Source: Catalimonadaceae bacterium JC749
GTDB lineage: Bacteria; Bacteroidota; Bacteroidia; Cytophagales; Cyclobacteriaceae
Length of the DNA stretch: 64,000 bases
Reading direction: 5' to 3'
Assembly: GCA_021730635.1 (NCBI GenBank)
Contig: JAJNNC010000012.1
Location: forward strand, 124,001 to 188,000
Made by a program: the position numbers and the translations under genes. The notes under the pieces were generated by a model. It did not search any database. It saw nothing but the letters and a program-made list of their open reading frames with translations, and had not been told where the DNA came from. This document shows positions 29,354 through 37,776 of the stretch, piece by piece. The stretch's first letter is position 1. Each line of letters starts with the position of its first letter.

Positions 29354-29397
29354 TTGCAACAATGTTGCATTTAGTATATGTTTGCAACAGTGTTGCA
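29354..29397 (+). promoter_or_regulatory. Promoter with two palindromic operators
   Basis: Two perfect palindromes, TGCAACAATGTTGCA (29355-29369) and TGCAACAGTGTTGCA (29383-29397), have centres 28 bases apart. A TTG at 29354-29356 and a full TAnnTTTG match (TATGTTTG) at 29377-29384, with 20 bases between them, form a promoter. The first palindrome covers the -33 box and the second covers the end of the -7 box. This is a textbook layout for repression by a dimeric regulator, for example of the Fur/Zur family; the regulator is not in the window. Confidence 0.8.
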
Positions 29398-29414
29398 TTA
29401 AACCTTTTTCAACA

Positions 29415-30005
29415 ATGAAGAACCGCTTTATTTTTTTTCTCACCCTATTTTTTGTTCTCGTATGGGTAACCGCATGTAACGATGATGATGATGTGCCTCC
29501 AGCAGAAAACGAAGAGGAGATCATTACGGATGTGACCCTGACTTTTACGCCTGATGGGGGCGGCTCTGCTGTGACGGCGACGGCTCAGGATTCGGATGGA
29601 GAGGGTCCTCAGGGTTTGGAGGTGCAGGATAATGTGGTGTTGGCTGCCAGTACCACCTATCTTCTGACCATGACATTAGAGAACAGCATCAATGGAGAAG
29701 ACATTACAGAAGAGATTGATGCAGAGGATGACGAACATCTGTTCTTTTTTGGCTGGACCGAGGGATTATTCAGCAATCCGGCAGGCAATGGCAATATTGA
29801 TAACCGCGCCGATGCTGTGCGTTACCTTGACGAAGACGAAAATGAGTTGCCTGTAGGTTTGGAGACTGCCTGGACTACCGGCACCACCTCAACAGGAACT
29901 TTCCGAATCTTGTTGAAACATCAACCCAATATCAAATCTGAAATTTCCACATCGCAGGAAGGAGAATCCGACCTGGACCTGACCTGGGATATAACGATAC
30001 AATAA
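29415..30005 (+). CDS. Partner lipoprotein of TonB receptor
   Basis: A 196-residue lipoprotein. The ATG at 29415 is used; an earlier in-frame ATG at 29382 overlaps the operator and would put MQQCC before the signal. The signal ends in VTACNDDDD near residue 20, so the Cys is lipidated and followed by acidic residues that favour outer-membrane or surface sorting. The mature domain has the pattern DVTLTFTPDGGGSAVTATAQDSDGEG, then EDDEHLFFFGW and FRILLKHQP, a family repeatedly found beside ZnuD-like receptors in Bacteroidota. It probably helps capture the metal ligand. It has its own promoter with double operators. Confidence 0.8.
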   Translation: MKNRFIFFLTLFFVLVWVTACNDDDDVPPAENEEEIITDVTLTFTPDGGGSAVTATAQDSDGEGPQGLEVQDNVVLAASTTYLLTMTLENSINGEDITEEIDAEDDEHLFFFGWTEGLFSNPAGNGNIDNRADAVRYLDEDENELPVGLETAWTTGTTSTGTFRILLKHQPNIKSEISTSQEGESDLDLTWDITIQ

Positions 30006-30365
30006 GTGAATGATAGCATATAGGAATGCGTGAGTAGTTGAATACGGCGTGAAATGTCCGTGGTAGAGCCCGGTAGTGGTTCAACAATTTCTACTGTGGA
30101 GAAGCTTATGTTAACACTGGAGATTCCAAAACCTTGTGGCTATTATTTTTCAATTAGCAGCTGTCGCTTATCGGATCTGGGATATGAGGTACCTGCTCCC
30201 GATGAAAATAAGTATACAGTGTGTAAACTTCTAGTGAAATAATGCGCTCTGTATCATCCAATTTGCCTTCAGATACACTTCATACATTTTCTGTTGCCTC
30301 TTTCAGGTAATTCATTTAAATAGTTACTTTTACGAGTAACTACATTGTTAACTGTTGCTAATATC
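30006..30365. other. Intergenic stretch before methyltransferase
   Basis: A 62-codon frame at 30054-30242 exists but has no signal, no domain and no good ribosome-binding region, so it is not called. The only clear element is an 8-bp inverted repeat at the downstream end, described separately. Confidence 0.4.
30321..30342. promoter_or_regulatory. Inverted repeat at methyltransferase promoter
   Basis: TAGTTACT and AGTAACTA form a perfect 8-bp inverted repeat around TTTACG. The centre overlaps a TACTTTTA element, close to the TAnnTTTG consensus, and ends 23 bases before the ATG. A repressor site is likely. Confidence 0.55.
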
Positions 30366-31283
30366 ATGAGATTTCTGGAAGATTTACAAAAACTAAAACA
30401 GCTGTTGGAAGAAGGTAAGAATGTGATTGACTACCTCAATGTGCAAAGCAATGAGAAAGCTAACTCCACAGAAGCCATCATGATTAGTTATGATTTGCAG
30501 GCTGGAAGTTATGTCAGCAATGATAAAAAATCGCCCGAGAAAAAAGAAAATTATACGAATGCATTAGCAGAAGTGATACAAAAGCTTGATCATAGAGATG
30601 CTCATACGATATTGGAAGTGGGGGTAGGGGAAGCCACTACGCTCGCTAACTTAATTCCCAAGCTACCTAAAAATTTAGACCGTGCGTTAGGTTTTGATGT
30701 ATCATGGTCACGAATCAAATACGCGCAAACTTACTGCAAGCATAAAAATGTTACCAACACTTTACTTTTTGTAGGAGATTTATTTAATGCTCCCATTCAG
30801 GATAATGCCATTGACTTCGTATATACTTTGCACTCTATAGAACCTAATGGTGGAAAAGAGAAGGAGGCTTTGAAAGAATTATATAGAATTACAAACAAGT
30901 ACCTGATTCTTTTAGAACCCTCCTACGAACTTGCTTCGCCCGAAGGCAAAAGAAGAATGGAAAAGCTGGGTTATGTTAAGAATTTACTTTCTACTGCAAA
31001 GGAATTAGGTTATCATATCATTGAGCACAGACTTTTTGATTATTCAGTGAACCCTTTGAATCCTACAGGTTTAATCATTATTGAAAAAAATTCAAAGAGT
31101 ACCTCAAAGGATAGTGTGTTGGCCTGCCCCGTTACAAAAAAAGAATTGAAGCTGATAAGAAATAGTTACTTTTGCGAAGACAGTCTTCTGGCTTATCCTA
31201 TCATAGACAATATACCCTGTTTGTTGCCCCATAACGCTGTGATCGCCACCCATTATATGGACAATCCGGATGAATTGCTCTAG
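30366..31283 (+). CDS. SAM methyltransferase with Trm112-like tail
   Basis: A 305-residue protein. A TTG start at 30345 is possible, but the ATG at 30366 is preferred. The N-terminal 40 residues are a helical Lys/Glu-rich segment. The SAM-binding motif I is ILEVGVGEATTL, near residue 83, followed by the acidic GFDVSW strand end and motif IV-like IDFVYTLHSIEPNGG. The C-terminus carries LACPVTKKELKLIRNSYFC, which is like a Trm112 or zinc-ribbon tail (CP...C). The substrate is unknown. The fusion of a class I methyltransferase to such a tail is also seen in some natural-product or polysaccharide methyltransferases. Confidence 0.8.
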   Translation: MRFLEDLQKLKQLLEEGKNVIDYLNVQSNEKANSTEAIMISYDLQAGSYVSNDKKSPEKKENYTNALAEVIQKLDHRDAHTILEVGVGEATTLANLIPKLPKNLDRALGFDVSWSRIKYAQTYCKHKNVTNTLLFVGDLFNAPIQDNAIDFVYTLHSIEPNGGKEKEALKELYRITNKYLILLEPSYELASPEGKRRMEKLGYVKNLLSTAKELGYHIIEHRLFDYSVNPLNPTGLIIIEKNSKSTSKDSVLACPVTKKELKLIRNSYFCEDSLLAYPIIDNIPCLLPHNAVIATHYMDNPDELL

Positions 31284-31330
31284 CCTGGAAAAGCAATAGT
31301 AAGTACCCAATATTCATTTCTTCTAATAAG

Positions 31331-32230
31331 TCATATATAATATCGTTCAAAAGCATCAATATACGAGCCTTCCGTCATATTATACACCCTTATGTTTAAG
31401 GCATTGGCATACTCTTTCAACTCCCAGTATGAGCGAAATGAATAATAAAATTTATGAAGAATTTCGTGCAGCTTCCTTTCCCTGGAAGTAGTGCCAACAT
31501 ACATGGGTTTGGCTTCCGGAGTATAGGCTTTGTTATCAGATTGACTCAACTGGTGATCATAGAAATGTTTTTGACTTAAAAACACCCGGTTATCATTACT
31601 TACCACTAATTCCTTTATCCAGGAATGATCAGCACCAGCCATATAGATGTCGCTGAATTTTAAATTTAATGCAATAAATAAACCTGCCACCAGAACATTA
31701 TGAGGACGAGGCATGCCCCACCACCTTTTGAAGAAGAAGTGATTGACAGCAGTAAATCCTTCCACGGGAGTGTTATTGACGTAAAAAACTTTGATGTATT
31801 TATTTTGACTGATAATAGCTTTCCAGTCTTTACTTTTTCTCGCGATAGCCGGAACAAACAGGTACAGATCCCACTGTGTTTTTTCCACCAGTGCATCAAA
31901 CAATTTGTACCTTTCTTCTCTCCATCCCGGTTTTTCTTCTTTTGTCCAAAAATCAGGAGCGATGAGTATATAGAATCTGGGTTTCAGGGCAGTAAATTCT
32001 TCTGTCCTTACAAACAAATTGACACACATAAGCTCTTTATTTTCTAAAAAGGACAGATGCTTATGTAAAAAGTCTTTCAATGAGGGGCCGTTACCCAATA
32101 GCACACACGGCTTATCCGGAAATGAAAAGGGAGGTTTGGGTAGATTAAATGTAGTAAGGATTAAAATCTTAACGACTGACATGAGGGAGGCCGCCAGGTT
32201 CTCAAAGAAAATATAAAAGCGAGGCTTCAT
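31331..32230 (-). CDS. DUF115/MptE-like protein
   Basis: A 299-residue protein with the CVLLGNGPSLKD loop near residue 42 that marks the DUF115 (motility accessory factor / MptE-like) fold, a Rossmann-like domain often linked to glycan or pterin chemistry. Further blocks ADHSWIKEL and KPMYVG suit a nucleotide-sugar enzyme. In Bacteroidota such proteins usually sit in surface polysaccharide or glycosylation loci, and the GT9 gene and a methyltransferase are nearby. The start lies in a stretch of Met and hydrophobics (MKPRFYIFFENLAASL) that could be a membrane-associated helix. The reaction is unknown. Confidence 0.7.
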   Translation of the reverse strand: MKPRFYIFFENLAASLMSVVKILILTTFNLPKPPFSFPDKPCVLLGNGPSLKDFLHKHLSFLENKELMCVNLFVRTEEFTALKPRFYILIAPDFWTKEEKPGWREERYKLFDALVEKTQWDLYLFVPAIARKSKDWKAIISQNKYIKVFYVNNTPVEGFTAVNHFFFKRWWGMPRPHNVLVAGLFIALNLKFSDIYMAGADHSWIKELVVSNDNRVFLSQKHFYDHQLSQSDNKAYTPEAKPMYVGTTSRERKLHEILHKFYYSFRSYWELKEYANALNIRVYNMTEGSYIDAFERYYI

Positions 32231-32372
32231 AGAGATAAAACATAAAACTAAAAGATACCAGGCTCAAAATTATAGCTTACCCTGACAAAAAGTAAATATT
32301 CATTTACAATTTCCGGATATTCTCATTAGTAGGTGTAATGTGTTATGAGGATCAGCAGATGCCAGTTTCTAT

Positions 32373-32409
32373 TAAAAAAAATAGCCAGGATCAGGACAAC
32401 CCCGGCTAT
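32373..32409 (-). terminator. Terminator for the repeat lipoprotein gene
   Basis: On the minus strand a stem of 9 pairs with one mismatch (32381-32389 with 32401-32409, ATAGCC / GGCTAT core) is followed by a run of T (A on the plus strand at 32374-32380). It lies about 70 bases after the stop of the 32482-33180 gene. Confidence 0.75.
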
Positions 32410-32481
32410 GATTGTGACAGTCCGATTTCTGTACTATCAATTCAAATCACATTTTGACATATTCGCTCTCTCAAACCGTTC

Positions 32482-33180
32482 TTAGTTAGCACTATCATTG
32501 GTTCTTACCTGCGTGGTATCTTGGGCGGCTGATTGATCAGGCACTTGACTGTCTGTGGCAGTGGCCGTCGTATCAGCATTGTTGGATATGGTATCCTGTC
32601 TGACTGTTCCCTGCTTTTGATCTTCTTCGGCGTTTTGAATAGCTGCCTGTTCGGTAGACTCATTTGTAGATTCATTATTCTGATAAGGGATAGTTTCGGT
32701 AACCGTATCTTTTTCTACCTGCTCATCCAATACCTGGTAGTTACCTTTTTCGTAGTCAACTTCCTGCTCTTTGTCCACCGTTTCAGTCAGTGTGTCAATC
32801 ACCACTGTTTTTTTAATCACTTTCCTTTCAATTTCATAAGTTTTAGTCGCTCCTATGGTATCTACCTGCTCTATGGTTCTTCGGTTCACATCATAGGTGA
32901 CTGTCGTTTCTATGGTGTCAATCTGTGCCACCTCTGTTTCGGTATAGGTGGTATCTCCTTCTGCCGTAGAGGGAGCTGCCATCTCTTTGTCATTGACTGC
33001 CACTGTATCATTATCATTTTCGGCAGACAACATAGCATTTCTGTTTTGGTAAACTTCTGTAGAATCGTAGTCTAAGACAGTTTCGTCATTGCTAGCCGAA
33101 CTTCTTTCCTGGTTTGTGTGGTTGCATCCAGCCAGATAAATAAGGGATATTCCTGTTATGTATGCTAATAGCGTTCTCAT
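32482..33180 (-). CDS. Thr-rich repeat lipoprotein
   Basis: A 232-residue lipoprotein with a signal ending in IYLAGC. The mature part is acidic, Thr-rich and of low complexity. A core of about 19-residue units is visible (IDTIETTVTYDVNRRTI, VDTIGATKTYEIERKVI, then VVIDTLTETV), each with a D-T-hydrophobic start and a Y-(E/D) middle, which suggests a tandem beta repeat. The C-terminal third is Gln/Asn/Ser/Thr/Asp-rich and probably disordered. Family not recognised. It is probably an outer-membrane or periplasmic spacer protein. Confidence 0.7.
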   Translation of the reverse strand: MRTLLAYITGISLIYLAGCNHTNQERSSASNDETVLDYDSTEVYQNRNAMLSAENDNDTVAVNDKEMAAPSTAEGDTTYTETEVAQIDTIETTVTYDVNRRTIEQVDTIGATKTYEIERKVIKKTVVIDTLTETVDKEQEVDYEKGNYQVLDEQVEKDTVTETIPYQNNESTNESTEQAAIQNAEEDQKQGTVRQDTISNNADTTATATDSQVPDQSAAQDTTQVRTNDSAN

Positions 33181-33715
33181 AATCTTATAAAGTTATGTTA
33201 AATAAATATCTGGTTATAAGGCGCAAAGAACCATGCCAAAGACAAAAAAGCTGTTCAGATGAGTCTATCCAGTTGAGGTGAGGAGGGAGGGTTACGCCAG
33301 TGTAGAAGAAACGCAACATGGCATCTCCTGTATCTCTGCAAAAAGCATGGAAATTTTCACCCCAAATAATACTGATTGTTGTCCGGATGACCATACGCGG
33401 TAGAAGTAAAAAAGAGGATGGAGAGAGCCTCCTTGTCTGTGTTTTGTGTGTTAATCTTTCGTTAAGATCTCTGAAAATCCCAACACTTCTCACTTTCCTC
33501 CGTGTGTAAGGGTGTATTGTTTACTCTTTGTAGAATGATGAAGAATGGCCGATGCACTGGATCGGCACTTTCTTTCACTTTTTACACATCCTGTAGGATG
33601 CATTTTTCTGAAACCAGCAATTTTCAACCACAAAAAGAGCCTTACTATTTTGGTAAGGTTTTTTTGTAATGCATAATCAAGGGGGGGGGTAACATTAGGA
33701 TGATACACAGCAGCC
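33181..33715. other. Intergenic stretch, no gene called
   Basis: Open frames here (such as the minus-strand 33185-33493) lack any domain, signal or start context. The stretch holds a hairpin terminator near 33650 and a run of nine G at 33681-33689. Nothing else was recognised. Confidence 0.4.
33637..33665. terminator. Probable bidirectional terminator
   Basis: The stem CCTTAC / GTAAGG (33640-33645 with 33653-33658) is followed by seven T on the plus strand and preceded by a short A run, so it could also work on the minus strand, where it lies about 50 bases after the TetR gene stop. Confidence 0.6.
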
Positions 33716-34336
33716 TTACTTTTGCGGGAGTTCCTGGGGCTGGGGCATCTTTAATATTCTGTAGGCTTCCTGTTTGTAGGTACTCAGCTTTTCATTGAGT
33801 TCTGCTTCGTCATCCACCATACTCAGATAATAATATGCACCATCTGAAATAACAAAGATCAGGTCAGCGGCTTTGGCCGCATCATGAATGGGTAACAGTT
33901 GCTGGTCTATACAATCCTGTATGGCATCGGTCAACCACACCCTCAGCAACTGGTGCAGTTCTCTGAACTTTTTTTTGATACGCGGATCTCTGAAGATCAG
34001 TGCGAAGCAACTGTAAAAAATGCCATCATCGAACAGACGGTCCCACTTGCGGGAAAAAATATTATTCAGTATTTCCAACAGTTTCTCCAATGCATCCGGA
34101 TTTTCCTGGGCATGGGTACGATAGATGGATTTATAATTCTCGATGATAAAATCGATCAGCCCCAGCAGCAACTCTTCTTTAGTCTTGAAATAATGGACCA
34201 ACAGGCTGGGCGGCATGTCTAAAGCCCTGGCGATTTTGGCAAAGGAGGTGTTTTCCAGCCCTTCTTTCTTGGCTACCCTGTAGAAGGCTTTAATGATTTT
34301 TTTTTGCCGGTTATCCTTTAAACTTTTTCGTCCCAT
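33716..34336 (-). CDS. TetR family transcription regulator
   Basis: A 206-residue regulator. The N-terminal helix-turn-helix is clear (IIKAFYRVAKKEGLENTSFAKIARALDMPPSLLVHYFKTKEELL, about residues 14-57) and is followed by an all-helical ligand domain. It is divergent from the SusC/SusD operon, and the 167-base spacer holds a candidate palindrome, so it most likely represses that operon and itself. The signal is unknown. Its use for a Sus-type locus is unusual, since most are run by SusR, hybrid two-component or ECF sigma/anti-sigma systems. Confidence 0.9.
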   Translation of the reverse strand: MGRKSLKDNRQKKIIKAFYRVAKKEGLENTSFAKIARALDMPPSLLVHYFKTKEELLLGLIDFIIENYKSIYRTHAQENPDALEKLLEILNNIFSRKWDRLFDDGIFYSCFALIFRDPRIKKKFRELHQLLRVWLTDAIQDCIDQQLLPIHDAAKAADLIFVISDGAYYYLSMVDDEAELNEKLSTYKQEAYRILKMPQPQELPQK

Positions 34337-34404
34337 ATTTCAATCATTAATATAAAAGGAATTGCTGTGTTTCAGCAAATAAGTTGTAGAAAAAACAAAA
34401 ATAA

Positions 34405-34422
34405 ATTGACTGAATGTTCAAT
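34405..34422. promoter_or_regulatory. Candidate TetR operator
   Basis: An imperfect inverted repeat with outer ATTGA / TCAAT arms around eight bases, in an AT-rich spacer between tetR and susC. The position fits control of both genes. Confidence 0.4.
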
Positions 34423-34503
34423 TAATTTTTCTTAATTTATACTTCATCATAAGTTAACATACAGATACTAACTTTCAATGCGTAAATCAACCTACCTATA
34501 CCT

Positions 34504-37500
34504 ATGAAAAAAATGTACTTACTGAGATTCGCCTGCTTACTGTTGCTTATTCCCTTTCAGGGTTGGGCTCAACAAAATGTATCAGGTAAAGTAGCCGATG
34601 AGAAGGGAGAAGCTCTCGTTGGCGTTTCCGTAGTGGAAAAGGGTACGACCAATGGCACCATTTCCGATGTGGATGGCAGCTATCAACTCAACCTTTCCAG
34701 CGACAATCCGGTCTTATTATATTCTTTTATCGGCTATCTCACTGCGGAAATTCCTGTCAATAACAGGGATGTGATCGATGTGGTGCTGCAGGAAGATGTG
34801 GCGGAACTTCAGGAGGTCGTGGTCGTAGGGTATGGCACCCAAAAAAGGGTCAACCTTTCGGGAGCGGTCGACCAGATAGATGCCCAGACCATTGAGCAGC
34901 GCCCCATCTCCAGTGTAGCGCAGGGGTTGCAAGGCGTAGTGCCCAACCTCAATATTGATTATTTCTCAGGCGAGCCGGGGGCTGCGGCCAACATCAACAT
35001 CAGAGGGATTACTTCTATCAATGGTGGCGATCCCTTGATCCTGATCGATGCCGTACCTTCAGAACCGATGGAGTTAAACCGGCTGGCTCCGCAGGATATA
35101 GAAAGTATTTCGGTCATCAAAGATGCTTCAGCGGCTGCTATTTATGGTGCCAGAGCAGCTTTCGGCGTCATCCTGATCACTACCAAGAGTGGGTCAGGAG
35201 AAGGGGTGCATATCAACTATTCCAATAATTTTTCCTGGGACAAACCCACCGTGCTGCCTGATAAAATTACAGATCCTTATATCTATATCAGGCTGCTGGA
35301 AACTTCTACCAACAATACCCCCTGGGATAATGTCAACTATAGCGATCAGACGTATCTGTATGCGAAACAAAGGTCCGATGATCCTTCCATACCGGGTGTG
35401 AGAATTAATCCGACCGATCAGACCCAATGGGAATATATGGGTAACCGGGACTGGACCCAATACTTTCTGGATGACTTTACGTTCTCTCAGAACCATGCCC
35501 TGGCCATCGATGGTACTTCCAAGAGTATGCAGTATTATCTTTCCGGCGCTTACAACCGGCAGAATGGTGTTTTGAAGATCGCTGATGACTACTTCGACCG
35601 CTATAGTTTTCGTTCCAAAGTGAACTATCAGCCCTACGAATGGCTCTCTATTGGGAATAATACTTTTTTGACTAACACCATCAGAGAAACGCCTTCTTAC
35701 TTTGCGATCAATGATAATCAAAATCCTATCGTTAATATTTATGATCTCTTTCCTACCGACTGGGATATCAATCCGGATGGCACCTGGGCGAATACCGCCA
35801 CAGGGCAAATGGGGGCTAAGCTGACCGATGGCGGTACTACAACCAATAAATATACCAGCCTGCAATCGCAGTTTAACATACAGCTCAATTTCTGGGAAGA
35901 TCTCCTGCAATTTAATACAGATTTTACCTACCGGAGAGGCGCTTCTAACTTTAACGAGTACCAAACCAGATACCAGATCGGATATGGTCCTAACGATGTA
36001 CGGGAGGAAGGGAACAATTATGCGTACCGAAGTGCCACTTTTGAAAACTATAGCGTACTCAACTTATACGGTACCCTGCACAAAACTATTGGCATCCATA
36101 ACCTGACGGCCATTGCCGGATTTAACCAGGAGTTTTACAGAACAGAATATTTTGATGCCAGAAGGGATAAACTGATCTCTCCTTCTTTTCCCAGCATAGG
36201 CCTGGCTACGGGCGAAAGTATAGTAAGTGAAAGTATTGCCGACTGGGCCATCAGAGGTGCTTTTTACCGCTTAAACTATATCCTGCTGGACCGGTATATA
36301 GTGGAATTCAATGGCCGGTATGATGGTTCTTCCCGGTTTCCCGAAGACGATCGTTTTGGCTTTTTCCCCTCTGCTTCTGCTGCCTGGCGGGTGGATCAGG
36401 AACCTTTTATGTCATCGCTCGACAATGTAATCAGTAATTTCAAGCTGAGAGCTTCCTACGGTTCCCTGGGCAACCAGTCGGTTTCCGAATATGGCTACAT
36501 TGCTACGATGAATGCTTATCTTTCTAATTATCTGATTGGCGGCACCCTGCCGCAAAGAGTAACTCCTCCGGGGCTGGTATCACCCAACTATACCTGGGAG
36601 AAAGTATCTACCCTTAACTTCGGGGTAGACTTGGGCTTTTTTGAAGATAAACTCAGTGTAAACTTTGACATTTACGAACGGGATACCAAAGGCATGCTGA
36701 CGCTGGGCAAAGATTTGCCGGATGTGCTGGGTGCTGGTGAACCCAGGGAAAATGCTGCCGACCTGCAAAACAAAGGGTGGGAGCTGACGCTCAACTATCA
36801 GAATAACTTTAACGTGGGTGGCAGTCCGCTGTATTTCAGTTCCAAGTTTGTGCTGTCCGACAGCCGCTCCTATATCACCCAGTTTGATAACCCTAACCGG
36901 AGCCTGACGCAATATTATGAAGGCATGGAACTGGGAGAAATCTGGGGGCTGAAAAGCGACGGACTTTTCCAGAGCGAAGATGAAATAGAGCAACTGGATG
37001 AAACAGCGATCATTCCCTGGGGGGCGCTGTCTATCGTTCCCGGATGGCCCAAATACCAGGACCTGGACGGCAATGGTGCCATAGAAAAAGGATTGACTGT
37101 AGACGACCCTAAAGATCTGTCTGTTATCGGCAATACGGCTCCCCGATTCCGGTTCGGCCTGGACCTGAATATGAACTGGAAAGGATTTGATGTACGAGCC
37201 TTCTTCCAGGGCTTGGGACAGAGAGACTACTACCCGCTGGATTATCTATACTGGGGTTTCTACCAGCAACCTTATGCGGGAGGTTATGCGCACCTGCTGG
37301 ATTTCTATCGTCCTACCACTGATAGCGAAGTGGATATGGCCAAACATTCACAGGCGTATATCGCAGCAGGTTTGGCCAACCAGAATCTGGATGCTGAATA
37401 TCCCATTCTGCAATCCTGGCTGGCCGACAGAAACCTGGGAGAACGCATTGATGAATCCATGGGACTGGCGATTCCTCAGACCCGGTATATGCTGAGTGGC

Positions 37501-37764
37501 GCTTATGTGAGGCTAAAAAATCTGACAGTGGGCTATTCTTTACCCACCAGTGTGACAGACCGGCTGGGTATTACCAATGTGAGAGTTTTTGTGAGTGGAG
37601 AAAATATTACGGAGTGGTCTGATCTGAAAGACTTGTATGATCCGGAAGCCATCAATGATAACCTGCGCTATGATCCTTCTGAGAGCACAGCCAGAGAAGT
37701 AGGAAAAGGATATGCGTATCCTATGCAAAGAAGATATGCGGTAGGTCTTAATGTCAATTTCTAA
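34504..37764 (+). CDS. SusC/RagA family TonB-linked receptor
   Basis: A 1086-residue outer-membrane transporter. The signal peptide ends near GWAQ (residue 22). It is followed by a carboxypeptidase-regulatory-like domain (VSGKVADEKGEALVGVSV), the TonB-box/plug region (VVVGYGTQKRVNLSGAV) and the SusC signature DASAAAIYGARAAFGVILITTK near residue 208, then a 22-strand barrel with NMNWKGFDVRAFFQG near the end. It imports oligomers held by SusD. The following SusD and phosphodiesterase genes form its operon (12 bases to susD). Confidence 0.96.
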   Translation: MKKMYLLRFACLLLLIPFQGWAQQNVSGKVADEKGEALVGVSVVEKGTTNGTISDVDGSYQLNLSSDNPVLLYSFIGYLTAEIPVNNRDVIDVVLQEDVAELQEVVVVGYGTQKRVNLSGAVDQIDAQTIEQRPISSVAQGLQGVVPNLNIDYFSGEPGAAANINIRGITSINGGDPLILIDAVPSEPMELNRLAPQDIESISVIKDASAAAIYGARAAFGVILITTKSGSGEGVHINYSNNFSWDKPTVLPDKITDPYIYIRLLETSTNNTPWDNVNYSDQTYLYAKQRSDDPSIPGVRINPTDQTQWEYMGNRDWTQYFLDDFTFSQNHALAIDGTSKSMQYYLSGAYNRQNGVLKIADDYFDRYSFRSKVNYQPYEWLSIGNNTFLTNTIRETPSYFAINDNQNPIVNIYDLFPTDWDINPDGTWANTATGQMGAKLTDGGTTTNKYTSLQSQFNIQLNFWEDLLQFNTDFTYRRGASNFNEYQTRYQIGYGPNDVREEGNNYAYRSATFENYSVLNLYGTLHKTIGIHNLTAIAGFNQEFYRTEYFDARRDKLISPSFPSIGLATGESIVSESIADWAIRGAFYRLNYILLDRYIVEFNGRYDGSSRFPEDDRFGFFPSASAAWRVDQEPFMSSLDNVISNFKLRASYGSLGNQSVSEYGYIATMNAYLSNYLIGGTLPQRVTPPGLVSPNYTWEKVSTLNFGVDLGFFEDKLSVNFDIYERDTKGMLTLGKDLPDVLGAGEPRENAADLQNKGWELTLNYQNNFNVGGSPLYFSSKFVLSDSRSYITQFDNPNRSLTQYYEGMELGEIWGLKSDGLFQSEDEIEQLDETAIIPWGALSIVPGWPKYQDLDGNGAIEKGLTVDDPKDLSVIGNTAPRFRFGLDLNMNWKGFDVRAFFQGLGQRDYYPLDYLYWGFYQQPYAGGYAHLLDFYRPTTDSEVDMAKHSQAYIAAGLANQNLDAEYPILQSWLADRNLGERIDESMGLAIPQTRYMLSGAYVRLKNLTVGYSLPTSVTDRLGITNVRVFVSGENITEWSDLKDLYDPEAINDNLRYDPSESTAREVGKGYAYPMQRRYAVGLNVNF

Positions 37765-37776
37765 ATCTGAGCAACG

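Noticed and set aside
29382-29414. Upstream start (MQQCC) for the partner lipoprotein
   Set aside because: It lies in the second operator and the -7 box; the ATG at 29415 gives a normal lipoprotein signal.
30054-30242. 62-codon frame before the methyltransferase
   Set aside because: No similarity to known patterns, no ribosome-binding region and no link to neighbours.
33185-33493. 102-codon minus-strand frame
   Set aside because: Basic, low-quality composition without signal or motif; it lies in a spacer with a terminator and a G run.
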